The notes under the pieces were generated by a model. It did not search any database. It was not told the DNA's origin and saw only the letters and a program-made list of their open reading frames with translations. From Mesorhizobium sp. SARCC-RB16n (GTDB lineage: Bacteria; Pseudomonadota; Alphaproteobacteria; Rhizobiales; Rhizobiaceae): 64,000 nucleotides of DNA. Below, one piece after another: positions 1 to 9,502 of the stretch (positions within the stretch are counted from its first letter, which is position 1; each line of letters opens with the position of its first letter). The DNA lies in the NCBI RefSeq assembly GCF_008520305.1, contig NZ_ML703268.1, forward strand, positions 259,526 through 323,525. Direction: 5' to 3'. Both the position numbers and the translations under genes were made by a program.

Positions 1-772
1 CACCAAGGATGGCGGTGCCGCCAAAGAAGATGGCGCCCAGCACCATGGTGGCGACAACCGTCACGGCATAGGTCTCGAACAGGTCGGCGGCCATGCCGGC
101 GCAGTCGCCGACATTGTCGCCGACATTGTCGGCGATGGTGGCCGGATTGCGCGGATCATCCTCCGGAATACCGGCTTCGACTTTGCCGACCAGATCGCCG
201 CCGACGTCGGCCCCCTTGGTGAAAATGCCGCCGCCGAGACGGGCGAAGATCGAGATCAGCGAAGCGCCGAAGCCGAGCGAGACCAGCGAGTCGATGACGA
301 TGCGATCGTTCGGCTGGAGACCGAGGAAATGGGTGAGAATGAGGTAATAAATCGACACGCCAAGCAGGGCCAGGCCAGCAACCAGCATGCCGGTGATGGC
401 GCCCGACTTGAACGCGATATCGAGGCCGGCGGCAAGGCTGTTGGAAGCCGCCTGCGCGGTACGCACATTGGCCCGCACCGAAACATGCATGCCTATGAAG
501 CCGGCGGCACCCGACAGAACAGCACCGATCAGGAAGCCGATGGCGGCGGTGATCGACAGCAGCCACCAGGCGAGCAGGAGCACGACCACGCCGACGATGG
601 CGATGGTGGTGTACTGGCGTGCCAGGTAGGCCTGCGCGCCTTCGCGAATGGCGGCGGAGATTTCCTGCATGCGTGCGTTGCCCTGATCGGCCGCAAGGAC
701 CGAACGTGTCGCCCATATGGCGTAAAGGACAGAAAGCAAGCCGCAGGCGATGACGGCGGAAATTATGGTCAT
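1..772 (-). CDS. hppA: Membrane-bound proton-pumping pyrophosphatase, N-terminal part
   Basis: Integral membrane pyrophosphatase that uses cytoplasmic PPi hydrolysis to pump protons across the inner membrane. Only about the first 257 residues are present; the gene runs off the left edge. The protein opens with a hydrophobic helix, and the family's substrate motifs are visible: DVGGDLVGK at about residues 189-197 and [10 protein letters not shown] at about 215-224, which bind Mg-PPi in this family. The ATG at 772 has a GAGG ribosome site a few bases upstream. The residue that separates K+-dependent from K+-independent enzymes lies in the missing C-terminal half, so the subclass cannot be read here. 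Confidence 0.95.
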   Translation of the reverse strand, partial: MTIISAVIACGLLSVLYAIWATRSVLAADQGNARMQEISAAIREGAQAYLARQYTTIAIVGVVVLLLAWWLLSITAAIGFLIGAVLSGAAGFIGMHVSVRANVRTAQAASNSLAAGLDIAFKSGAITGMLVAGLALLGVSIYYLILTHFLGLQPNDRIVIDSLVSLGFGASLISIFARLGGGIFTKGADVGGDLVGKVEAGIPEDDPRNPATIADNVGDNVGDCAGMAADLFETYAVTVVATMVLGAIFFGGTAILG

Positions 773-870
773 TGCCGGGTTTTCCTCGATTGTTGGCCCA
801 AAAGAACCCCTCCCTGGGCCGTTGAGACAAAGACGGAATCCCGTGCATGGAATCCCCCTCTTCGCATCGG

Positions 871-900
871 TGTATGCGAAACAGGGCTGCGAACGTCAAG
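871..900 (-). promoter_or_regulatory. Candidate sigma-70-type promoter of hppA
   Basis: On the minus strand CTTGAC (895-900) is followed after 18 bases by CATACA (871-876), close to the alphaproteobacterial housekeeping consensus. It lies about 100 bases upstream of the hppA start and in the right direction. Pattern match only. Confidence 0.35.
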
Positions 901-963
901 ATATTGTTCGGTTTTTGCCCGGCTTTCGCCGCATTGCTTTCGTGCAAACCGATTAAATTCGGA

Positions 964-1932
964 TCACAGCCCGTGCCCGACATAGAACGGCTTGCCGCCG
1001 CCCTGAAAGCGCTGGCGCTCGGTACCCAGCCACAATGCCACCTCATCGTCCGTCGGTGCGGCCAAATCAGGCGGAGTGCCCCTGAACACCACCGTCTTGT
1101 CGAACTTCGACGCCTTGAACAGCTTGGGAGTGGAATGTTCGCCGTGCATGCCGATGTAGCGGGCGTGACAGGCGAAGGTGGTAACACGCACCGCGCCACG
1201 TTCGGCGCACGCTATCCAGCGGGCGGCATCTTGACTGGTGATCTCATTCTTCCAGCCGCGTCCGGAATAGAAAGCCTTGATCGCTTCGTGGTCGCGCCTG
1301 GAATAGTCGCAATCGCCGACCAGTTTGAGATATTGCTTGCGAAAAGGACGCTCGGCCAGCCAGGCGGATCGGGTGAGCGCGGCGCCCCAGTTCTCGTGCA
1401 TCGGGATGAGGTCGTGTGCTCGGCGCCGCTGGCTGCGCCGGCCGGCCCAGAGATCACCATAGGCCGCGACATAGGCGATGCGCTGGTCTTGCTCGGCGAG
1501 ATCGAGGAGTTGCCCGACGACGCCGAGATAGTTGGGCGAAAGCACCAGATCATCCTCGAGAAACAGCGCCTTCTCAGCCCGCGAATCCTCGAACAGGTAA
1601 CGCTCGGCGCGCTCATAATTCAGCGCGATGCCGAGGTTTTCCGGCGCCTCGACTACCTCTCCCCACGGGATAATCCGGCGAAAGGCAGCAACGCACTGCG
1701 CAATCAGTTCGGCACTGCCCTTCTGGCGACCGCTCCAGCGGTTCCAGCCGCCATCCTGAAACAGAACCACCCTGTCCGGCTCGGCGATCTGCGGGCGAAG
1801 GCTGTAGAGCATCTGGCGCAGATAGCCCGGCCTGTCGAACGACAGGACCGCAATCGGGAAGCCGACTGGCCGCGCCGGCCTTGCTTGACCGGAGCGCCAA
1901 AGCCTGCGACCGAGGCCTGCTAGCCAATCCAT
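964..1932 (-). CDS. Glycosyltransferase, GNT-I/GT2-like
   Basis: Predicted nucleotide-sugar glycosyltransferase of 322 residues. The sequence starts its fold with a typical strand (FPIAVLSFDRPGYL, about residues 25-38) and carries an acidic metal-binding motif LFLEDDLVL with EDD at 126-128, where this group coordinates the metal-nucleotide sugar. No signal peptide or membrane helix is obvious, so it probably acts at the cytoplasmic side. AGGAAG precedes the ATG. The acceptor sugar cannot be told from sequence; neighbours (osmoprotectant transport, hppA) give no clue. A role in surface polysaccharide is a guess. Confidence 0.75.
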   Translation of the reverse strand: MDWLAGLGRRLWRSGQARPARPVGFPIAVLSFDRPGYLRQMLYSLRPQIAEPDRVVLFQDGGWNRWSGRQKGSAELIAQCVAAFRRIIPWGEVVEAPENLGIALNYERAERYLFEDSRAEKALFLEDDLVLSPNYLGVVGQLLDLAEQDQRIAYVAAYGDLWAGRRSQRRRAHDLIPMHENWGAALTRSAWLAERPFRKQYLKLVGDCDYSRRDHEAIKAFYSGRGWKNEITSQDAARWIACAERGAVRVTTFACHARYIGMHGEHSTPKLFKASKFDKTVVFRGTPPDLAAPTDDEVALWLGTERQRFQGGGKPFYVGHGL

Positions 1933-2087
1933 CTTCCTGCCTCACCTGGTGCCGTTGAGCCTGCGCCTTGCACTCACCTTGGTTGAACAAGCGTTGCAAT
2001 TTTCAAGACAATGGCAAGGGCCTTTGAGAAGTCGGCGCCCTTGGCGGCAATTCTCGATCACTTTGTCCTGCCAACGCGCGCTGACAG

Positions 2088-2837
2088 CTATTCCACCTCA
2101 CGTCCCATCCGGCGCGCCGTGTAGCGCTCGACCGCGGATAGTCCGTCATAGATCAGCACGGCAAGTGCCGCCACGATAAGGCCTCCCTGCAGGATGAAGG
2201 CCAGATTGTTCGACAGCAAGCCGGCGATGATCACCTCGCCGAGCGTCCTGGCGGCCACCGTAGAGCCGATGGTGGCGGTGGCCAAGCTGATCACCACCGA
2301 CAGCCTGATGCCGCCAAGGATGATCGGCGCGCTAAGCGGCAGTTCGACCTTGGTGAGCCTTTGCCAGCCGGTCATGCCGGCGCCACGCGCCGCCTCGACG
2401 ACATTGGCCGGCAGTGTCGTCAACCCGGTGAGCGCGTTCTCGAAGATCGGCAGCAGGCCGTAGAGAAACAGCGCGATCAGTGTCGGCTTCTCGCCGAAGC
2501 CGACCGCCGGCACGGCGAGCGCCAGAACCGCCACTGGCGGCAAGGTCTGGCCGATATTGACCAGGCTGCGCGACAGCGGCAGAAATTCGGCGCCGGCAGG
2601 CCGGGTGACGAGGATAGCGAGCGCCACAGCGACGATGGTGGCCGCGACGGTCGCGATCAACACGGTACGCAGATGCAGCAGCGTCAGCGTCAGCAGGCTG
2701 CCTTGGTTGTAGATCGCGGGAGCGTTATTTTCGGTCAGCGGCCTCAGCAACGGCTCAAACCAACCTGGACTGGTGATGAAGGCAACAAGCAACACCACCA
2801 GCGCAAGCCTGAGCAGCAGAGGCAGCCAGGCTTTCAT
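2088..2837 (-). CDS. yehW: Osmoprotectant ABC transporter permease (YehW-like)
   Basis: Inner-membrane permease of 249 residues, last gene of an osmF-yehY-yehX-yehW set. It is largely hydrophobic and carries the binding-protein-dependent transport motif EAARGAGM at 148-155, which contacts the ATPase. Its start overlaps the stop of the ATPase gene by four bases (ATGA), so the two are probably translationally coupled. Order and subunit sizes match the E. coli yehZYXW system, which transports quaternary ammonium compounds such as glycine betaine. The actual substrate here is inferred, not shown. Confidence 0.88.
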   Translation of the reverse strand: MKAWLPLLLRLALVVLLVAFITSPGWFEPLLRPLTENNAPAIYNQGSLLTLTLLHLRTVLIATVAATIVAVALAILVTRPAGAEFLPLSRSLVNIGQTLPPVAVLALAVPAVGFGEKPTLIALFLYGLLPIFENALTGLTTLPANVVEAARGAGMTGWQRLTKVELPLSAPIILGGIRLSVVISLATATIGSTVAARTLGEVIIAGLLSNNLAFILQGGLIVAALAVLIYDGLSAVERYTARRMGREVE

Positions 2838-3772
2838 GCCGGCCTCGCCGCCCGCTTGACCAGGCCATCCACGGTGACGCGGCCGAGCGGCTTGCCGTCG
2901 GCGCCCTTCACCGGCAGCGCCGGCTTGCCGGACCAGAGAAGTTCCGCAAGCGCGTCACGCTGGCTGGCGTCGCCAGGGATCGCCTCGCCTTCGGCGACGC
3001 CCTGCTCGACCGCATCGCGCACCCGCCCCAGCGACAGCAGCCTGAATGGCCTTTCGCTGGCGCCTACCAACGTCTCGACAAAGGTGTTGGCCGGCTTCGC
3101 CAGAATCTCGGCCGGCCTTGCATATTGCACGAGCTTGCCGGCATCCATCACCGCGATCCTGTCGCCCATATGCACGGCCTCCTCCATGTCATGGGTGACC
3201 AGGATGATGGTGGTGCCGAAGCGCTTCTGGATCGCCAGCAAATCCTCCTGCGCCTTGGTGCGGATGATGGGGTCGAGCGCGCCGAACGGCTCATCCATCA
3301 AAAGCACGTTGGGCTCGGCGGCAAGCGCGCGGGCAACGCCGACGCGCTGCTGCTGGCCGCCGGACAGTTCGTGCGGGTAGCGCGGCCCGAATCCCTGGGG
3401 GTCGAGCTGGTAGAGCGTCATCAGTTCATCGACGCGAGCCTTGATGCGCGCCTTGTCCCAGCCAAGCAGCACCGGCACGGTGGCGATATTCTGCGCCACG
3501 GTGCGATGCGGAAACAGGCCGTGGCCCTGGATTGCATAGCCGATGCTGCGGCGCAGTTGGTAACCGGGCACCGATCGATTGTCGGCGCCGTCGAGCTTGA
3601 TGATGCCTGATGTCGGCTCGACCAGCCGGTTGATCATGCGCAGCAGCGTCGTCTTGCCGGAACCCGAAGTGCCGACAATGACGCAAACCGTGCGCGGCTC
3701 GATGACCATCGAGACATTGTCGACGACCGTCGTCGCGTCATAGCGCTTGGTGATGCCTTCGATCTCGATCAT
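2834..3772 (-). CDS. yehX: Osmoprotectant ABC transporter ATP-binding protein (YehX-like)
   Basis: ATPase of 312 residues that powers the importer. Walker A is GTSGSGKT at 34-41, the ABC signature LSGGQ is at 136-140 and Walker B LLMDEP at 157-162. A C-terminal extension of roughly 80 residues resembles the CBS-type regulatory region of the OpuCA/ProV group. The ATG at 3772 was chosen because the protein begins there like its relatives (MIEIEGITKRY) and because it overlaps the upstream permease stop as ATGA. A longer in-frame reading upstream is an artefact of the overlapping permease gene. Confidence 0.93.
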   Translation of the reverse strand: MIEIEGITKRYDATTVVDNVSMVIEPRTVCVIVGTSGSGKTTLLRMINRLVEPTSGIIKLDGADNRSVPGYQLRRSIGYAIQGHGLFPHRTVAQNIATVPVLLGWDKARIKARVDELMTLYQLDPQGFGPRYPHELSGGQQQRVGVARALAAEPNVLLMDEPFGALDPIIRTKAQEDLLAIQKRFGTTIILVTHDMEEAVHMGDRIAVMDAGKLVQYARPAEILAKPANTFVETLVGASERPFRLLSLGRVRDAVEQGVAEGEAIPGDASQRDALAELLWSGKPALPVKGADGKPLGRVTVDGLVKRAARPA

Positions 3773-4932
3773 GCCGTTTCTACCCTGCGCTTGGTGGCGG
3801 TCATTTCGATCACCGCGTCGAGGATGATGGCCGCGGCGAAAGCGAGCGCGACGGTCGGCACGGCGCCGAGCAGAACCAGGTCCATCGCCGTCTGGCCGAC
3901 GCCCTGGAACACGAACACGCCAAAACCGCCGCCACCGATCAGCGCGGCGATGGTGGCAAGGCCGATATTCTGCACCAGGACAATGCGGATGCCTGTCAGG
4001 ATCACCGGAAAGGCCAGCGGAAACTCGACACCGAACAGGCGCTGGCGGTCCGTCATGCCCATGCCCCGCGCCGCGTCGTTGGCGGCACGCGGCACGCCGG
4101 CTAGCCCGACCACGGTGTTGGCCACCACCGGCAGCAGCGAATAGAGGAACAGCGCGACGAAAGCGGGCGCCGTACCGATGCCCCTGATGCCGAGCGCGGC
4201 GGCTCCAGGCACATGGGTTGCGACCCAGCCGAGCGGCGCGATCAGCAGGCCGAACAGCGCGATCGAAGGAATGGTCTGGATGATGTTCAAGACGTTGAGG
4301 ACGCCGGCCCGCAGGCTCTCGACGCGGTGGCACAGGATGCCGAGCGGCAGGCCGACGATCACGGCGGCAAGCAACGAGCCGAGAGCCAGGGTCACATGTT
4401 TGGAGCCTTCCGCCCAAAAGCTGTCGGCGCGGTTGGAATATTCCTTGAGGATCGAGAGGCTGTCCCAGCGTCCCGAAATCAGCAGCAAGCCGATGGCTAG
4501 CGCCGCAACCACAAGCACCCCGACGCGCGCCCAGGGCGACAGGTTGAGCCTGGTCAGCACGTCGGCGAGCAAAAGCGTGAAGGCGAAGATCAGAATCCAG
4601 AAGCCGGAGGCCGGCGAGACCCGGGCAAAGGTATTGCCTGCCGGAGTGAGGAATGTACCGGCGACGCCGATGAGCAGCGCGAGCGCGACAAGCGCCACGA
4701 CGCTGACTGCAAGGCGCAAGATTAGCGGTGTCCTGAACAGGGCGACAAGGGCGGCCAGGACGAGGATCGCCAAAAGCAGCGGACCGGTCGTTACCGGCAG
4801 AGCTTCGAGGATCGGGCGTGCCTGGCCGGGAACGATGCGGTTGGCGCGGAAGGTGGCGAATGGTGCGAGAAACGCGGCGTAAGCAGCGAGTGCGGCGATG
4901 ACCACGCCGAGCTTGTCGAAGCGGATGGTCAT
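3769..4932 (-). CDS. yehY: Osmoprotectant ABC transporter permease (YehY-like)
   Basis: Permease of 387 residues, larger than YehW because it has several extra N-terminal membrane segments before the conserved transport domain, exactly as E. coli YehY (about 385 residues). The coupling motif NDAARGMGMTDRQ lies in the C-terminal third. I chose the ATG at 4932 by resemblance of the N-terminus to YehY; a GTG at 4950 is an alternative and neither has a strong ribosome site. The preceding osmF stop lies about 30 bases upstream, the next gene overlaps by four bases. Confidence 0.88.
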   Translation of the reverse strand: MTIRFDKLGVVIAALAAYAAFLAPFATFRANRIVPGQARPILEALPVTTGPLLLAILVLAALVALFRTPLILRLAVSVVALVALALLIGVAGTFLTPAGNTFARVSPASGFWILIFAFTLLLADVLTRLNLSPWARVGVLVVAALAIGLLLISGRWDSLSILKEYSNRADSFWAEGSKHVTLALGSLLAAVIVGLPLGILCHRVESLRAGVLNVLNIIQTIPSIALFGLLIAPLGWVATHVPGAAALGIRGIGTAPAFVALFLYSLLPVVANTVVGLAGVPRAANDAARGMGMTDRQRLFGVEFPLAFPVILTGIRIVLVQNIGLATIAALIGGGGFGVFVFQGVGQTAMDLVLLGAVPTVALAFAAAIILDAVIEMTATKRRVETA

Positions 4933-4963
4933 GCCTCGCACCGGTGTCACGAGTTCAGGCTGA

Positions 4964-5875
4964 CTATTTCAAAAACCCGTTCTTCTTCAAAAAATCCTCG
5001 GCGACGCCCTTGACCGGCTCGCCGCCGACCTGCACGCGGCCGTTCAGCTCCTGCAGCGTGACGAGATCGAGCTTGGCGAAGACCGGCTTCAGCAGCGTCT
5101 CGATCTCCGGGTGCTCCTTCAGCACGGATTCGCGGATGATCGGCGCCGGCTGGTAGACCGGCTGCACGCCCTTGTCGTCAGTCAACACGACGAGACCTGA
5201 CGGCGCGATGCCGCCATCGGTGCCGTAGACCATGGCCGCGTTGGCGCCGCTGGTCTGGTTGGCGGCCGCGGCGATGGTTGCTGCCGTGTCGCCACCCGAA
5301 AGGGTGATCAACTGGTCCGGCTTCAATGTGAAGCCATAGGTGGTCTGGAAGGCCGGCAGGGCTGCAGCCGAATTGACGAACTCGGCGGAGGCCGCCAGCA
5401 CAATCTTGCCGCCGCCGGCGATATATTTGCCGAAGTCGGACAGCGTGGCGAGCTTGTTGGTTTCGGCGACTTCCTTGCGCAGCGCGATTGCCCAGGTGTT
5501 GTTGGCCGGTGCCGGCGACAGCCAGACGATCCTGTTGGCGTCGTAGTCGAGCTTCTTGGCCGTCTCATAGGCCTTGGCGGCATCCTTCCACACGGGATCA
5601 TTGGCCTTCTCGAAGAAGAAGGCGGCGTTGCCGGTGTATTCGGGATAGATGTCGATCTCGCCGGCGGTGATCGCCTTGCGCACCACCGGCGTGCCGCCGA
5701 GCTGGATGCGGTCCGTGGTCTTGATGTTGTTGGCGTTGAGAACAAGCTGGATAATATTGCCGAGCACGCCACCCTCGGTGTCGATCTTCGAGGAGACGAC
5801 AACCTGGGCGCTCGCGGAAGCCGCCGTGATGGCCAGCGCCAATGCCGCGCTGGCCAGAACCTTGACTGAAAACAT
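4964..5875 (-). CDS. osmF: Osmoprotectant substrate-binding protein (OsmF/YehZ-like)
   Basis: Periplasmic binding protein of 303 residues for a quaternary-amine-type solute, first gene of the importer operon. The first 23 residues form a signal peptide ending ASA before QVVV. The mature part has family features such as KIDTEGGVLGNII near its start and GEIDIYPEYTGNAAFFF, typical of OpuBC/OpuCC proteins. The ATG at 5875 has AAGGGG eight bases upstream; a longer in-frame start at 5917 would disrupt the signal peptide. The ligand is inferred from family only. Confidence 0.92.
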   Translation of the reverse strand: MFSVKVLASAALALAITAASASAQVVVSSKIDTEGGVLGNIIQLVLNANNIKTTDRIQLGGTPVVRKAITAGEIDIYPEYTGNAAFFFEKANDPVWKDAAKAYETAKKLDYDANRIVWLSPAPANNTWAIALRKEVAETNKLATLSDFGKYIAGGGKIVLAASAEFVNSAAALPAFQTTYGFTLKPDQLITLSGGDTAATIAAAANQTSGANAAMVYGTDGGIAPSGLVVLTDDKGVQPVYQPAPIIRESVLKEHPEIETLLKPVFAKLDLVTLQELNGRVQVGGEPVKGVAEDFLKKNGFLK

Positions 5876-6094
5876 TGTAGAAACCCCTTGCTGTGAACCG
5901 GAATGCGGCGGCCGCATATGAGCATGGCTTCAACGGCCAGTCGGGGCACACGGTTTCATAAAAAGGGGGATCAGCGCAATATTTTTGTTCCCGACGCGCC
6001 GATTTCGGCGTGGCGGCAACAGCGGGCTGGCGATCGGCCGCCTTCCGGTGGATAATGCCGTGAGGGTGCGGGCGGTAAACACGGAGAGCGTGTC

Positions 6095-6667
6095 ATGGCC
6101 ATACACAAGGTCGGTTATCTCATCGGCAGCCTTGCCAAGGGATCCATCAACCGCAAGCTCGCGAAGGCGCTTGTTCAACTTGCCCCTCCCGAACTCGAAA
6201 TGACGGAAATCGTCTTCAAGGATCTGCCGCTCTACAGTTACGACTATGACGCCAATTTCCCACCGGCGGCCCAGGCTTTCAAAAAGGCGATCGCCTCCGT
6301 CCAGGCCGTGCTGTTCGTCACCCCGGAGTATAACCGCTCGATCCCCGGCGGACTGAAGAACGCAATCGACTGGGCCAGTCGCCCCTACGGCAAGAATTCA
6401 TTCGCGCGCAAACCGTCCGCCGTCATCGGAACATCGCCGGGCGCTATCGCGACCGCTATCGCCCAACAAAGCCTGCGCAGCGTTCTGAGTTTCTGCAACT
6501 CACCGCAGATGAATGCCCCCGAAGCCTATATCCAGTTCACGCCGGGGCTGATCACGGACGACGGCGAGGTGACGGTTGAATCCACGGAGGACTTCCTGCG
6601 CAACTATATGGCTGAGTTCCACATGTTCATAGCGCGTGTGCTTCAGGTTCTGCCGCCGGACGCATAA
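6095..6667 (+). CDS. NAD(P)H-dependent FMN reductase / quinone reductase
   Basis: Flavodoxin-fold flavoprotein of 190 residues in the ChrR/YieF/azoreductase-like group, which reduces quinones or other acceptors with NAD(P)H. Typical motifs are GSLAKGSINRKLA (11-23, phosphate loop of FMN), TPEYNRSIPGGLKNAIDW (76-93, flavin ring contact) and TSPGAIATAIAQQ. Ribosome site GGAGAG lies about ten bases before the ATG. It is divergent from the osmF operon with about 220 bases between them and convergent with the MFS gene that follows. Physiological substrate unknown. Confidence 0.88.
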   Translation: MAIHKVGYLIGSLAKGSINRKLAKALVQLAPPELEMTEIVFKDLPLYSYDYDANFPPAAQAFKKAIASVQAVLFVTPEYNRSIPGGLKNAIDWASRPYGKNSFARKPSAVIGTSPGAIATAIAQQSLRSVLSFCNSPQMNAPEAYIQFTPGLITDDGEVTVESTEDFLRNYMAEFHMFIARVLQVLPPDA

Positions 6668-6681
6668 CTTTCAAATTGGCG

Positions 6682-7880
6682 TCAAGCCGGCCGCAAGCTT
6701 GTGATCTTCAGCGCGCCGAGTGCCACGAAGCAAAGTGCGGCGACCGGAAAGATCATCCAGTTGAGCATCGTCCAGCCCCAGGCGTTGTAGACCATGCCCG
6801 ACAGCAGCGACGCGCAGGCGACGGAGCCGAACAGGACGAAGTCGTGGAAGCCCTGCACCTTGCCCTTTTCGGAAGGGTGGTAGCTGGCCGCCACCATGGC
6901 TGTGGCGCCGATGAAGCTGAAATTCCAGCCGAGGCCGAGCAAGATCAGCGCCGCCCAGAATTGCCACAGCGCCAAGCCAGACAAGGCAACGACGGCACAG
7001 CCGGTCAGCAACAGCAGGCCGGTGGCGACAACGCGCTCGGCGCCGAAGCGATGGATCAGCGAGCCGGTGAAGAAGCTTGGCCCGAACATCGCCATGACAT
7101 GCCAGGAGATGCCCAGCGTCGCATCGTCCTCGGACAGGCCGCAGCCAACCATGGCGAGCGGCGCGCCGGTCATGACGAAACTCATCAGCGCGTAACTGCC
7201 GACGGCGCAGAAGAGCGCCGCGACGAAACGTGGCTTTGTGACGATTTCGGCAAGAGGTCTGGCATCGCCGTCGGCGACGTCCACCTTGCTCGCGGCCCTC
7301 GCCGGCAAGCGCAGGAACGACAGGATGATGGCGCCGACCGCCGCCAGCGGCAGGATCGAGGCGAAAGAACCGGCAAACATGACAGGCGCGAACAATTCGC
7401 GGGTGAAGATGAGAGAATGGCGGTGATGATGCCACCGGCGAGCACGAAGGAGATGGCGCGCGCCTTGAACGCCGGCGGCGCGTTGTCGGCAGCGGCAAAA
7501 CGGAACTGCTGGACGAAGGCGCCGCCGACGCCGATGACGAGCAATGCGAACGCGAACAGCCAGAAGCTGCCGTGGAACAATGCCAGGGTGGCGACCAGCC
7601 CGCCGAGCGCGGTCACGACGGTTCCGGTCATGAAGCCGCCGCGCTGCCCCAGCCATCGGATGATGGCGGCCGCGGGCAAGGCGCCGAGCGCCACGCCGAG
7701 ATTGAAGCCGGTGATGGGCGCCGTCGCCAGGGATTTGTCGGCGCCAAGCAGATATTGCCCGGCCAGCGCGCCCATGGAGATGGCGATCGGAGCCGCCGAG
7801 CCGATGATCGCCTGCGAGGCGGCGAGGATCAGTGCGGTGCGCCGCGCCTCCTTGCCTGCCTCGACGGCGATGGCCGTCAT
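6682..7880 (-). pseudogene. MFS transporter with an internal frameshift
   Basis: A major facilitator superfamily transporter of about 400 residues read in two frames. From the ATG at 7880 the first frame gives good MFS sequence (GFNLGVALGALPAAAIIRWLGQRGG) as far as LAGGIITAIL near 7415, then turns into low-complexity Ser/Arg sequence. From about 7415 down to the stop at 6682 a second frame resumes good MFS sequence (LIFTRELFAPVMFAGS, then further membrane segments). The shift corresponds to a net loss of one base modulo three; relatives usually have a few extra residues at this point, so a ten-base deletion is possible. The ATG overlaps the nusB stop by four bases. It is either a recent pseudogene or a sequencing error. 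Confidence 0.8.
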
Positions 7881-8377
7881 GAAGCGTCCTTGCCGCGGCC
7901 CTCGCCACGCACGCGACGTGACACTCGGTCGAGCACGGCATTGACCAGCTTCGGCTCGTCTTCCTCGTAGAAGGCCTTGGCAATATCGACATACTCGGTC
8001 ACGATGACGGCGACAGGCACGTCCTCGCGCTTCATCAGTTCATAGACGCCCGCGCGCAGAATGGCGCGCAGCGTGGAATCAAGGCGCGACAGCGGCCAGT
8101 CGTCGGTCAGCGCCTGGCGGATGATCGGATCAATGGTCTTCTGGTTCTCGACGACGCCCGTCAGGATGGCGCGAAACCATTGCGCGTCCGCCTCGCGATA
8201 GAGCGCACCGTCGACTTCCTTGCCGAGGCGGAACGCCTCGTACTCGGCGGTGATCTCGAACACGCCGCTGCCGGCAACATCCATCTGGTAGAGCGCCTGC
8301 ACGGCGGCCAGACGGGCAGCACCGCGCTTGTTGGCATGGCGCACCGCGGGCTGTCCTGGCGAAGCGGGTTCGCTCAC
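7877..8377 (-). CDS. nusB: Transcription antitermination factor NusB
   Basis: Small all-helical RNA-binding factor of 166 residues that works with NusE in antitermination of rRNA transcription. Characteristic stretches are [13 protein letters not shown] near the N-terminus and [22 protein letters not shown] near the C-terminus. The start is GTG at 8377, overlapping the ribH stop as GTGA; longer readings upstream lie inside ribH. The pairing ribH-nusB is usual in bacteria. The downstream MFS gene overlaps by four bases, an unusual partner for nusB. Confidence 0.95.
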   Translation of the reverse strand: MSEPASPGQPAVRHANKRGAARLAAVQALYQMDVAGSGVFEITAEYEAFRLGKEVDGALYREADAQWFRAILTGVVENQKTIDPIIRQALTDDWPLSRLDSTLRAILRAGVYELMKREDVPVAVIVTEYVDIAKAFYEEDEPKLVNAVLDRVSRRVRGEGRGKDAS

Positions 8378-8868
8378 GATCGCGCTCCCAATTGTTCCTT
8401 CAGCGCGATCATGGTCAGCGCCGCACGCGCGGCAAAGCCGCCCTTGTCGCCTTCCGAGCGCTTGGCCCGCGTCCACGCCTGCGCATCGTTCTCGGTGGTC
8501 AGGATGCCGTTGCCGATGCAGACCGAGTCCTGCACGGACAGGTCCATGAGCGCACGGCTGGATTCATTGGCGACGATGTCGAAATGATAGGTATCGCCAC
8601 GGATAATGGTGCCGAGCGCGACAAAACCGTCATAATCCGTCCCGCCTTCGGCCATCCCATCGAGCGCGAAGGTGATCACTGCGGGAATTTCGAGCGAACC
8701 TGGAACCGTGACGACGTCGTAAGTCGCGCCCGCTTCATCGAGCGCGCTTGTGGCGCCGTCGAGCAGCGCGTCGGCAAGGTCGTCGTGAAAGCGTGCCTCG
8801 ATGATGAGCAAATGCGCTTTCGCCTTCGGGCGAATGAAGGCTTTGCCGTGTTGGGATATGCCAGCCAT
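8374..8868 (-). CDS. ribH: 6,7-dimethyl-8-ribityllumazine synthase
   Basis: Penultimate enzyme of riboflavin synthesis; condenses 5-amino-6-ribitylaminouracil with 3,4-dihydroxy-2-butanone 4-phosphate. 164 residues, usual length. Family motifs: [15 protein letters not shown] in the middle, [20 protein letters not shown] around the active-site His, and [17 protein letters not shown]. The ATG at 8868 has GGAG seven bases upstream. It is separated from ribE by an inserted toxin-antitoxin pair but lies on the same strand, and overlaps nusB by four bases. Confidence 0.96.
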   Translation of the reverse strand: MAGISQHGKAFIRPKAKAHLLIIEARFHDDLADALLDGATSALDEAGATYDVVTVPGSLEIPAVITFALDGMAEGGTDYDGFVALGTIIRGDTYHFDIVANESSRALMDLSVQDSVCIGNGILTTENDAQAWTRAKRSEGDKGGFAARAALTMIALKEQLGARS

Positions 8869-8948
8869 AGAAGTCTCCGGGGGTTGCCGGTGACTTAGGC
8901 CGAAGCCGGATTGATCGCAAGCGGAAGATTGCCCGTGGGCTAGTCGTC

Positions 8949-9227
8949 CTATCGATCCTCTCGCGTGTGCCACAGGCGCAGCAACAGAATCGTGGTGTTC
9001 GCTATCTCATAGCGAATCTCGTAGTTGCCGACCAAAATGCGGCGGACTTCGCGCGGCTCGAACTCTTCCAGCTTCTCCCCGATACGCGGATACTCGATTA
9101 GCCGTGCTGGGGCGGCAACCAGCGACTGCACCGCACGGGCTGCCGCCTGATTGTTTACTGGTGCAAGAAAGTCGTGAAGCCTGACCAGATCGGACAAAGC
9201 CTTACTGGTCCACTTCGGCTCCATCAA
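8949..9227 (-). CDS. ParE/RelE-superfamily toxin
   Basis: Toxin of 92 residues in the ParE branch of the RelE superfamily. Diagnostic are the N-terminal [16 protein letters not shown], the central [30 protein letters not shown] and the C-terminal [12 protein letters not shown]. ParE toxins usually inhibit DNA gyrase; RelE toxins cut mRNA; sequence favours ParE. The gene starts inside the antitoxin stop (ATGA overlap), the normal arrangement for such pairs. It sits between ribE and ribH on the same strand. Confidence 0.9.
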   Translation of the reverse strand: MMEPKWTSKALSDLVRLHDFLAPVNNQAAARAVQSLVAAPARLIEYPRIGEKLEEFEPREVRRILVGNYEIRYEIANTTILLLRLWHTREDR

Positions 9228-9484
9228 CGTGGTACCGGCAGTGGCTTTTCAGTACCCAGACTCTCGGCCCAGGCCTGAACGGCCTGGTGGTCTATAACCC
9301 GACCAGCGTCGACATCGGCCAGCGCTTCAAGCGTGAGCCGTCGACGTTCCTCCTCCAAATCAACCCAAGCGGAAAGGGCTTGTTTGACGATCCACCCGCG
9401 CGGACGCTCAAGTCGAGCAGCCAGTTGGTCCACTTTCTCCGCAAGCGGGAGCGGGACATGAGCGGTGATAACTTTTGTGTCCAT
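9224..9484 (-). CDS. Ribbon-helix-helix antitoxin (ParD/CopG-like)
   Basis: Antitoxin of 86 residues for the ParE-type toxin that follows with a four-base overlap. The N-terminal half (KVITAHVPLPLAEKVDQLAARLERPRGWIVKQAL) is a ribbon-helix-helix DNA-binding domain; the C-terminal half should wrap the toxin. I place the start at the ATG at 9484, preceded by GAGG; a second ATG at 9511 would lie inside a perfect inverted repeat that looks like the operator. Autoregulation by the complex is expected from the family. Confidence 0.85.
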   Translation of the reverse strand: MDTKVITAHVPLPLAEKVDQLAARLERPRGWIVKQALSAWVDLEEERRRLTLEALADVDAGRVIDHQAVQAWAESLGTEKPLPVPR

Positions 9485-9502
9485 TCGAGCCTCGCAATCA
9501 AG

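Noticed and set aside
156-1199. 347-codon minus-strand reading over hppA and the glycosyltransferase
   Set aside because: Wrong frame relative to both conserved genes; Arg/His-rich shadow.
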